A stretch of 10,837 nt of DNA from Candidatus Harrisonbacteria bacterium (lineage in GTDB: Bacteria; Patescibacteriota; Minisyncoccia; UBA6257; 1-14-0-10-44-23): NCBI GenBank assembly GCA_023244975.1, contig JAHFLG010000032.1, forward strand, positions 1-10,837. The letters run 5' to 3'. Positions within the stretch are counted from its first letter, which is position 1. The number at the start of each line of letters is the position of its first letter. Both the position numbers and the translations under genes were made by a program. The notes beneath the pieces are model-generated. The model was not told the origin of the DNA and searched no databases. It saw nothing but the letters and a program-made list of their open reading frames with translations. Positions 1 to 5,977 of this stretch are shown piece by piece.

Positions 1-1
1 G

Positions 2-487
2 GAGTATGCTCCTCTTACTCGAGTGCAAGTAAAGGATTTTGGTTATCATTGGCGTGAATTAGAAGTCAGGCATCATGCGATTACCATTAAGGCAGTTGAC
101 TTGCCCGATCACATCAAAAATATTCCTGATTCAATTTTGAAAGAGGTGATTGAGTGCGCCCATAAGGGAACGTGTAATCAACAGTGCACCGCTGCGTTTA
201 AAATTATTCCAGCTGAGTTTCAATTTTTAAAACATTTTAATATTGCTCTGCCGCGATTATGTCCGAATTGTCGACACTACGAACGATTAGCTCAGCGGCC
301 ACCATTTAAGCTCTGGCACCGAACATGCCAGTGTCGAGGTTTAGCATCAGAAGCTGGCGTATATAAGAATCTTGGCAAGCATCAACATGGAGACACTGCA
401 TGCACGGTGGAGTTTGAAACAGCATATGATCCAGCAAAATCAGAAATAGTCTACTGCGAAAGTTGCTATCAATCCGAAGTAGTGTAA
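2..487 (+). CDS. C-terminal part of a Cys-rich zinc-ribbon array protein (5'-truncated by window edge)
   Basis: The reading frame is open to the window edge, and codons before the GTG at 23 still align with the sister genes, so this is the 3' end of a longer gene and not a short gene starting at 23. The visible 161 residues match the last quarter of the downstream paralogs: an LPDHI segment, a CxxC...P.P..C..CR zinc ribbon (pair LCPNCR), then the TCQC...HQH...C...YCESC terminal ribbon and the tail YQSEVV. The first knuckle is unusual: CAHKGTCNQQC has an extra Cys and four extra residues compared with CATC or CETC in its sisters. Hand-counted third positions are AT-rich (13 of 40 G/C in the first 40 codons), less G/C than the next genes. 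It ends 9 bp before the next start, which suggests co-transcription. Function is unknown; zinc binding is inferred from the ribbons. Confidence 0.85.
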   Translation, partial: EYAPLTRVQVKDFGYHWRELEVRHHAITIKAVDLPDHIKNIPDSILKEVIECAHKGTCNQQCTAAFKIIPAEFQFLKHFNIALPRLCPNCRHYERLAQRPPFKLWHRTCQCRGLASEAGVYKNLGKHQHGDTACTVEFETAYDPAKSEIVYCESCYQSEVV

Positions 488-496
488 GGTACATAT

Positions 497-2257
497 ATGG
501 CCACCACTGAAACAAAAAATTGCCAGAATTGTAAGCATAGTTTCACTATAGAACCCGATGATTTTGGGTTTTACGAAAAGATGCAGGTGCCTCCGCCGAC
601 ATGGTGTCCGGAGTGCAGGATGATGCGCCGAATGTTGTTTTGGAACGAGCATAATTTTTTTAAGAAATTAGAGAAGCGGACAGGCAAAGAAATTTTTTCT
701 GCCTATCCACCCGAGGCTGATCGGGAAATCTACGAACGTGATTATTGGTGGACAGACAATTGGGATCCTCTTTCGTATGGGCGCGATATAGATTGGAACA
801 AGTCATTTTTACAGCAGATTCACGAGCTTGAGCTTGTCGTGCCTCTGCCGGCACGATCAATGATCCGCAATGTTAATTGCGATTATTCAAATGAGTGTGC
901 GGATCTAAAGAATTGCTATCTGTGCTTCAATGCCGACCAATCTGAAGACTGTATGTACGGAGTTGGCATGCTGCAGCTGAAGAACTGCATGGATATGCTT
1001 CGTCTGACTTCTTCTGAACTTTGCTATGAGATGTTCGGCGGGCTTAAAAATTATCAATGCTTTTTCGGTAATGTTCTGACAGGCTGTCGCAACGTCTGGC
1101 TTTCGTACAACTGCGAAGATTGCAGTAATTGTTTTGGATGTGTGAATCTTAGACACAAGCAATATTACATGTTTAACAAGCAGTATACGAAAGAGGAGTA
1201 TTTCGCCAAGCTGAAAGAGATGAACCTGGGGTCGCACAAAGCACTTTCAGAGCTAAAAGAGCAATTTAGACAGTTTAGCCTCACTCAGCCTCGCAAGTTT
1301 ATAACAGCGTTGCAGAACCAAAATGTCACCGGTGATTTTATCCGCCACTCGAAAAATACCCATCAATCATTCTCGATTGTCGACTCTGAAAATGTAAAAT
1401 ATGCGCAGTCGGTCCTCATGGGAGCGAAAGAGACCTATGACTATACGAACTGGGGTAATAATGTTGAACTCGTGTACGAATCCCAATCGGTAGGCGAGAA
1501 TGCTCAACGCATCAAGTTTACCTACCAGGCATTCAGTGGCATCAATGACTTAGAGTACTGCGTCTACTGCCCGGGATCCAATAATTTATTTGGTTGTGTC
1601 GGTATGCACAAAAAGCAGTACTGCATCTTGAACAAGCAGTATTCAAAAGAGGAATATCTTGAGCTCGTGCCTAAGATTAAAAAACATATGACCGACATGC
1701 CGTACGTGGACAAGCAGGGTAGAGTGTATCCATATGGAGAATTTTTCCCGCTGGAGTTTTCCCCGTATGCAGTTAATGAAACTACCGTCATGGATTTCAT
1801 GGAGATGGACAAGGAGAAGGCTGCCAGATACGGACTAGTGTGGCGCGAACCGAATCCGAAAGAGTATCAGATAACGATTAAGGCCGAGGACCTGCCGGAT
1901 CACATCAATGAAGTCACTGATGTCATGATCAAGCAGGTGATTGGCTGTGCAACCTGTGGGCGCGGCTATCGAATTATTCCTGCCGAGATGGTGTTTTTGA
2001 AGCGGTTTGGCTTGCCACTGCCTCGAGAGTGCTTTAATTGTCGCCACACCAGACGAGTGCATTTGCGCAACTGGCCTGTCTGGTACAACGGGACCTGTCA
2101 GTGTATCGGTGCTGCTGATAGTCGTGGCATCTACAAAAATATAGCTACACATACTCACGGTCAGGACGCATGCGCTAACGTGTTTGTGACCTCCTATGCC
2201 CCCGACCGCAAGGAAATCGTCTATTGCGAAGCCTGTTATCAGGCCGAAGTTGTGTAA
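497..2257 (+). CDS. Cys-rich multi-zinc-ribbon protein with two 12-residue-repeat blocks, paralog 2
   Basis: A 586-residue protein with about 30 Cys and no signal peptide or membrane segment that I can see. Layout: ribbon 1, C9/C12 and C37/C40, with F.I.PDDF.FY and VPPPTWCPECR, resembling the zf-trcl type zinc ribbon; a segment equivalent to ribbon 2 without its Cys (residues 57-85, ending WW); a YGRD motif (94); repeat block 1 (128-235); a helical linker; repeat block 2 (280-387); a GEFFP...YAVNET segment (about 414-430); LPDHI (466); ribbon 3, C484/C487 and C512/C515; ribbon 4, C534xC536, H552xH554, C559, C577/C580; tail EVV. The start at 497 is supported by AAGG seven bases upstream and by matching N-termini in the sisters. 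Stable folding around zinc and a beta-solenoid core are inferred. Cellular role is unknown. The lack of an export signal argues for a cytoplasmic protein or a non-Sec secretion substrate. Confidence 0.9.
   Translation: MATTETKNCQNCKHSFTIEPDDFGFYEKMQVPPPTWCPECRMMRRMLFWNEHNFFKKLEKRTGKEIFSAYPPEADREIYERDYWWTDNWDPLSYGRDIDWNKSFLQQIHELELVVPLPARSMIRNVNCDYSNECADLKNCYLCFNADQSEDCMYGVGMLQLKNCMDMLRLTSSELCYEMFGGLKNYQCFFGNVLTGCRNVWLSYNCEDCSNCFGCVNLRHKQYYMFNKQYTKEEYFAKLKEMNLGSHKALSELKEQFRQFSLTQPRKFITALQNQNVTGDFIRHSKNTHQSFSIVDSENVKYAQSVLMGAKETYDYTNWGNNVELVYESQSVGENAQRIKFTYQAFSGINDLEYCVYCPGSNNLFGCVGMHKKQYCILNKQYSKEEYLELVPKIKKHMTDMPYVDKQGRVYPYGEFFPLEFSPYAVNETTVMDFMEMDKEKAARYGLVWREPNPKEYQITIKAEDLPDHINEVTDVMIKQVIGCATCGRGYRIIPAEMVFLKRFGLPLPRECFNCRHTRRVHLRNWPVWYNGTCQCIGAADSRGIYKNIATHTHGQDACANVFVTSYAPDRKEIVYCEACYQAEVV
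878..1657 (+). repeat. Two blocks of nine 12-residue repeats inside paralog 2
   Basis: Block 1 is 878-1201 and block 2 is 1334-1657, each 324 bp (nine 36-bp units). Units of block 1 include CMYGVGMLQLKN, CMDMLRLTSSEL, CYEMFGGLKNYQ and CFFGNVLTGCRN, with Cys at unit position 1, an aromatic at 2, a hydrophobic at 5, often Cys at 10 and Asn at 12. Both blocks end in an FGCV....KQY....NKQY.KEEY cap, so the two blocks look like an internal duplication. Repeats are visible at protein level only, not as DNA identity. Confidence 0.8.
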
Positions 2258-2285
2258 TTAAATTAGAAGCGTAGGATATAGGTAT

Positions 2286-3923
2286 ATGGCCTCAATTAAT
2301 AAGACCTGTCTCACCTGCAAAGGAAATTATGAGGTGTTTGATGCCGACCAGAGCTTTTATCAGCGTGTCAGCGCGCCGGTTCCCAAATACTGTCCGCCGT
2401 GCCGGATGCAGCGCCGTATTGCTCATCGTAACGAGCGGACGTTGTATCGCCGCGTGTGCGACCTTTGTAAAAAAGAAGGAGTCTCGATATATCCCGCCGG
2501 CACACCGTGGCCGGTCTACTGCGCGCCATGTTGGTGGAGCGACGGCTGGAGTGCTAAAAGTTTTGCTATGGATTATGATCCAAGCCGGCCGTTTCTTGAT
2601 CAGTGGCAGGAGCTGCAGGCAAAAGTGCCGCGCATTGCGCTACTCTGTCTGACGAGCGTTAACAGTGAGTACACCAACAACGCTGGCGATAACAAGAACT
2701 GCTATCTGATTTTTGCTGCCGAGCAGAACGAAGACAGTATGTATAGCCGGCTGATCATGCACTGCAAGTCCTGCGTTGACTGCGCCTGGGTCTATGACAG
2801 CGAGCTCTGCTACGAATGTGTCGACTGCCGCGGGTGTTTTAAATGTATGTATAGCGAGCGCTGCCAGAAGAGCACGGATCTGCTTTTCTGCTTTGACGTG
2901 CGTGACAGCCAAAACTGCATTCTTTCGGTGAACCTGCGCCACAAGCAGTACTGCATTGAAAACGTGCAGTATACAAAAGAAGAGTTTGAGAAAAAGAAAA
3001 AAGAGATTTTGGCTTCACGCGAAAGTATTGAAGCTGCCAAAAAGCGATATGCACAGTTGCGTGGTCAGGCCTTAGTGAAATATGCCTTTCAAACCAAGTG
3101 TGTTGATGCCACCGGTGACTACATGTTCAACTGTCATGAAGGCCGGCTACTCTTTGATACGACGAGCGCCAAAGCCTGTAAGTATTTAGCCGATGCCGAG
3201 GAGCCGATTGACTGCTACGACATGAACAATGCCTACTACAAGCCTGAGCTCTGCGTGGATATCATGGGTGTGCTTCAGATCAATAACTGCAAGTATTCGA
3301 GCTACATTTTTTACTCCAACGAGCTTGAGTATTGTGACAGCTGCCACAACTCGAACTCCTGTTTTGGTTGCATCGGCATGACCAAGGTCAATAACTGTAT
3401 TTTGAACAAACAGTATTCAAAAGAGGAATATCAGAAACTGCGAGCGCAGATTATTGAATCAATGAAAAAAGATGGAACCTATGGCGACTTTTTGCCGCCA
3501 AATCTCTCGCCGTTTGGGTACAATGAAACCTTAGCCAAAGATTTTTTCGCCCTTACCAAAGAGGAGGCACTGGCTCGGGGATTTAAGTGGCAGGACAATA
3601 TCTCAACCGGAACTGTTGGCAAAGAAAATGGAAAGGATATTTTTGCCTGCGCCGACTGCTCACGCAACTTCCGGATAACGCCGGCCGAACTCCAGTTTTA
3701 TCAGCAGATGCAGGTGCCCCTTCCCACCAAAGATTTTGAGTGTCGCCACCGCGACCGCATGGCTAAGCGTACGCCACGCCGGCTCTGGCACCGCTCGTGC
3801 CAATGCAAAATTGGTCACGATCATGCCGACAAGCCCTGTGCCAATGAGTTCGAGACCGCCTACGCGCCAGATCGTAAAGAGGTAATCTACTGCGAACCCT
3901 GCTACCAGGCGGAAGTCGTATAA
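2286..3923 (+). CDS. Cys-rich multi-zinc-ribbon protein with two 12-residue-repeat blocks, paralog 3 (ribbon 2 intact)
   Basis: A 545-residue protein with about 40 Cys, the most Cys-rich copy. Ribbon 1 is C8/C11 and C36/C39. Ribbon 2 is complete only here: C58/C61 and C79/C82 in CDLCKKEG...PVYCAPCWW. Repeat blocks lie at 127-234 and about 278-382. The conserved module NLSPFGYNET and an ALTKEEAL helix follow. Ribbon 3 has C455/C458 and C486, but the third ligand is Asp (LPTKDFECR where the sisters have C..C). Ribbon 4 is C505xC507, H511xH513, C518, C536/C539, with a shorter insert than paralogs 2 and 5. There is no LPDHI segment; the linker to ribbon 3 is shorter. AGGA at 2273-2276 lies nine bases before the ATG. 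The gene sits 28 bp after paralog 2 and 4 bp before the small ORF, consistent with one operon. Function is unknown. Confidence 0.9.
   Translation: MASINKTCLTCKGNYEVFDADQSFYQRVSAPVPKYCPPCRMQRRIAHRNERTLYRRVCDLCKKEGVSIYPAGTPWPVYCAPCWWSDGWSAKSFAMDYDPSRPFLDQWQELQAKVPRIALLCLTSVNSEYTNNAGDNKNCYLIFAAEQNEDSMYSRLIMHCKSCVDCAWVYDSELCYECVDCRGCFKCMYSERCQKSTDLLFCFDVRDSQNCILSVNLRHKQYCIENVQYTKEEFEKKKKEILASRESIEAAKKRYAQLRGQALVKYAFQTKCVDATGDYMFNCHEGRLLFDTTSAKACKYLADAEEPIDCYDMNNAYYKPELCVDIMGVLQINNCKYSSYIFYSNELEYCDSCHNSNSCFGCIGMTKVNNCILNKQYSKEEYQKLRAQIIESMKKDGTYGDFLPPNLSPFGYNETLAKDFFALTKEEALARGFKWQDNISTGTVGKENGKDIFACADCSRNFRITPAELQFYQQMQVPLPTKDFECRHRDRMAKRTPRRLWHRSCQCKIGHDHADKPCANEFETAYAPDRKEVIYCEPCYQAEVV
2664..3431 (+). 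repeat. Two blocks of 12-residue repeats inside paralog 3
   Basis: Block 1 (2664-2987) has nine units in perfect register, for example CVDCAWVYDSEL, CYECVDCRGCFK and CMYSERCQKSTD, with the densest Cys of any copy. Block 2 (3117-3431) is 105 residues, three fewer than in the other paralogs, and includes a CDSCHNSNSCFGC stretch before the NKQYSKEEY cap. Confidence 0.75.
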
Positions 3924-3927
3924 GGAT

Positions 3928-4290
3928 ATGGCAATTAGAGAAGCGCCAGAATTCAAGTCACCAACTGAGAAGACTCCTGAGCGAGAGCCGGCGTTTCTTG
4001 GCTTTTTGCAGCGACTATTTGTTGATCATCATGTTGAACGAAAGGGAGACACCATGGGCTTTGTTGCGCGCTCGTATGACGCAGCACAACTTAAGGAGGC
4101 GATTGAGAAAATTTTGATATATTTTCAGGCGGACAAAAATATGGAGGAAATAGAAGTGCATCCAAAAGATGACCGAGCCGGTCTGATTACCTTTAAGGAT
4201 CCGAGCAGGTGCGAAGGTATTAAACGATTAGAAATATTATTTTTAAATGAGTCAGATGACGATGATGAGCCCAGAGATAAGGAAGTGTAA
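3928..4290 (+). CDS. Small acidic-tailed hypothetical protein inserted in the array
   Basis: I do not recognise this 120-residue protein. It has no zinc ribbon, only one Cys, and no resemblance to its neighbours. Residues 1-42 look disordered (many Pro, Glu, Lys). From about residue 43 the pattern suggests a compact alpha/beta domain: an AAQLKEAIEKIL helix, then IEVHPKDD and GLITF strands. The tail is very acidic (SDDDDEPRDKE). It starts 4 bp after paralog 3 and its 3' end overlaps the start of paralog 4, so translational coupling is likely. The start is uncertain. At 3928 AAGGA sits only one base from the ATG. An internal ATG at 4054 has AAAGGGAG (4041-4048) at a good five-base spacing and would give a 78-residue protein containing the whole predicted domain. 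A DHH tripeptide at residues 33-35 lies in the disordered part and is not a phosphoesterase motif. Confidence 0.6.
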   Translation: MAIREAPEFKSPTEKTPEREPAFLGFLQRLFVDHHVERKGDTMGFVARSYDAAQLKEAIEKILIYFQADKNMEEIEVHPKDDRAGLITFKDPSRCEGIKRLEILFLNESDDDDEPRDKEV

Positions 4291-5953
4291 TAATTGCAGT
4301 CAGAATTTTGCGATTGACCCCGATGATTTTGGGTTTTATGAGCAGATGCACGTGCCGCCACCGACCTGGTGTCCTGACTGCCGGATGATGCGGAGGATGG
4401 GATGGTTCGGCTATCGGATTTTACACAAGCGCAAGTGTGATTTCACCGGTGACAATGTGATTACCGTCTATCACCCTGATGTGCCCAACAAAATCTATCG
4501 TCAGGATATCTGGTGGAGTGACAAGTGGGATCCAAAATCGTATGGTCGTGATTACGATTTTTCAAAATCATTTTTTGAGCAGTTTATGGAGCTGTTCAAA
4601 ACTGTGCCGCTTCCGGCGCTACATACCGCGCATTCAACCATGATTAATAGTGAATACTGTAATGCCGCGAGCGATTTGAAAAATTCATACTTGGCGTTCA
4701 AATCCGATCGCAGTGAGAACATCGCGTATACGGCCGCGACCTCCGACTTGAAAGATTGCCTCGATACTTCGTTTACAAATCATTGTGAGTTGAATTATGA
4801 GGTGATCAACAATAATAAATGTTACGAAACGTTTTTCTCCCAGGATTGCGACGACTGCCACAACATCTGGTTCTCTCAGGATCTGGTCGGCTGTTCTGAT
4901 TGCATGGGATGCATCAACCTAAGGAGCAAAAAATATCACATCCTTAATCAATCGTACACAAAAGAAGAGTATCTAAAGGAGGTAGAGAAGTTGAATCTTG
5001 GTTCTTCTCAGGGTATCGCTGATTTTCAAAAGAAGGCGAACGAGTTCTTTTTGACCCAGCCGCGCAAGAATTTTCATGGACAAAAAGCCTACGGTAGTTC
5101 CGGTGATTATCTCTATAATGCAAAAAACTCTAAGAATTGTTATTGGGTCGCTGAGACCGAGGATCTGCGCTACTGCCAGCTGCTCCAGGCAATCAACGCA
5201 GCTAAGTCATACGATTATACCGCCTTCGCGTACAACGCCGAATGGATTTATGAATCATGCTGGGTTGGCATTAATACGCAGCAGGTGAAGTTTAGTTTTT
5301 GGAATTATAGCGCGCATGATATCGAGTACTCGTTCGGCTGCCATGGTGGAGGAAATTTGTTTGGCTGTGTCGGTCTGCGAAAAGGCGAGTATTGTATTTT
5401 GAATAAACAGTATGCAAAAGAAGAGTATTTGGAATTAGTAGAGAAGATAAAAAAGCAGATGATGGACATGCCCTACATAGACAAGCTGGGACGCGAATAT
5501 CGCTATGGTGAGTTTTGGCCAATGGAATTTTGTCCGTGGGCATACAATGAAACAACCGCATTTGAATTTCTTGCTCTCACGAAAGAACAGGCTCTGGCAG
5601 TAGGATTTAACTGGCGCGATGAAGACAAGCGAGAGTATCGCAGCGCAACCATGGTCGTGCCGGATCACATCAAAGACGTACCAGAAGATATATTAAAGGC
5701 GATTCTTCAATGTGATTGTGGTAAGAACTATCAGATTATTCCGATGGAGCTGCAATTTTTGCGCCGTTTCAAAATTCCGGTTCCGCGACACTGTCCGCTA
5801 TGTCGGCACTATGGCCGGCTAAAATTGCTTAATCCAATCAAAGTTTTTGACCACACCTGTGCCAAGTGTCAGAAGGCTATCCAAACCAGCTACGCCCCCG
5901 ACCGCCCCGAAATCGTGTACTGCGAAGCCTGCTATCAGGCTGAGGTGGTATAA
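4265..5953 (+). CDS. Cys-rich multi-zinc-ribbon protein with two 12-residue-repeat blocks, paralog 4
   Basis: A 562-residue protein from ATG 4265. In-frame ATGs also occur at 4247, 4256 and 4262. I prefer 4262/4265 because the distance to the first CxxC (C8) then matches the sisters; no clear Shine-Dalgarno separates the options. Ribbon 1 is C8/C11 and C36/C39. The ribbon 2 segment keeps one Cys (KCDFTGDN) and has lost the rest. Repeat blocks lie at 129-236 and 281-388. The WAYNETTAF and ALTKEQAL segment and VPDHI follow. Ribbon 3 has a shortened first knuckle, C483xC485, with C510/C513. Ribbon 4 is the simplest in the array: C532/C535 (CAKC) and C553/C556, with no His-containing insert. The tail is YCEACYQAEVV. 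It overlaps the small upstream ORF and is followed by paralog 5 after 24 bp. This copy shows best that the C-terminal module is a plain CxxC/CxxC ribbon. Function is unknown. Confidence 0.9.
   Translation: MSPEIRKCNNCSQNFAIDPDDFGFYEQMHVPPPTWCPDCRMMRRMGWFGYRILHKRKCDFTGDNVITVYHPDVPNKIYRQDIWWSDKWDPKSYGRDYDFSKSFFEQFMELFKTVPLPALHTAHSTMINSEYCNAASDLKNSYLAFKSDRSENIAYTAATSDLKDCLDTSFTNHCELNYEVINNNKCYETFFSQDCDDCHNIWFSQDLVGCSDCMGCINLRSKKYHILNQSYTKEEYLKEVEKLNLGSSQGIADFQKKANEFFLTQPRKNFHGQKAYGSSGDYLYNAKNSKNCYWVAETEDLRYCQLLQAINAAKSYDYTAFAYNAEWIYESCWVGINTQQVKFSFWNYSAHDIEYSFGCHGGGNLFGCVGLRKGEYCILNKQYAKEEYLELVEKIKKQMMDMPYIDKLGREYRYGEFWPMEFCPWAYNETTAFEFLALTKEQALAVGFNWRDEDKREYRSATMVVPDHIKDVPEDILKAILQCDCGKNYQIIPMELQFLRRFKIPVPRHCPLCRHYGRLKLLNPIKVFDHTCAKCQKAIQTSYAPDRPEIVYCEACYQAEVV
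4649..5428 (+). repeat. Two blocks of nine 12-residue repeats inside paralog 4
   Basis: Block 1 is 4649-4972 and block 2 is 5105-5428, both 324 bp with no indel relative to paralogs 2 and 5. Several units have lost Cys (SYLAFKSDRSEN, IAYTAATSDLKD) but keep the spacing, so spacing is better conserved than Cys content. Confidence 0.75.
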
Positions 5954-5977
5954 CGGCAAAAGGAGTATACTTAAGCT

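Noticed and set aside
23..25. GTG at 23 as a true gene start
   Set aside because: The frame stays open and matches paralogs upstream of it, so the gene begins outside the window.
878..1201. CRISPR-like or DNA-level satellite repeat with 36-bp period
   Set aside because: The 36-bp period exists only as 12-residue protein units; the DNA units are not identical and contain no repeat-spacer pattern.
905..1237. Reverse-strand open frames within the array genes
   Set aside because: They lack ribosome sites and domain patterns, and each overlaps a forward gene with clear zinc ribbons and repeats.
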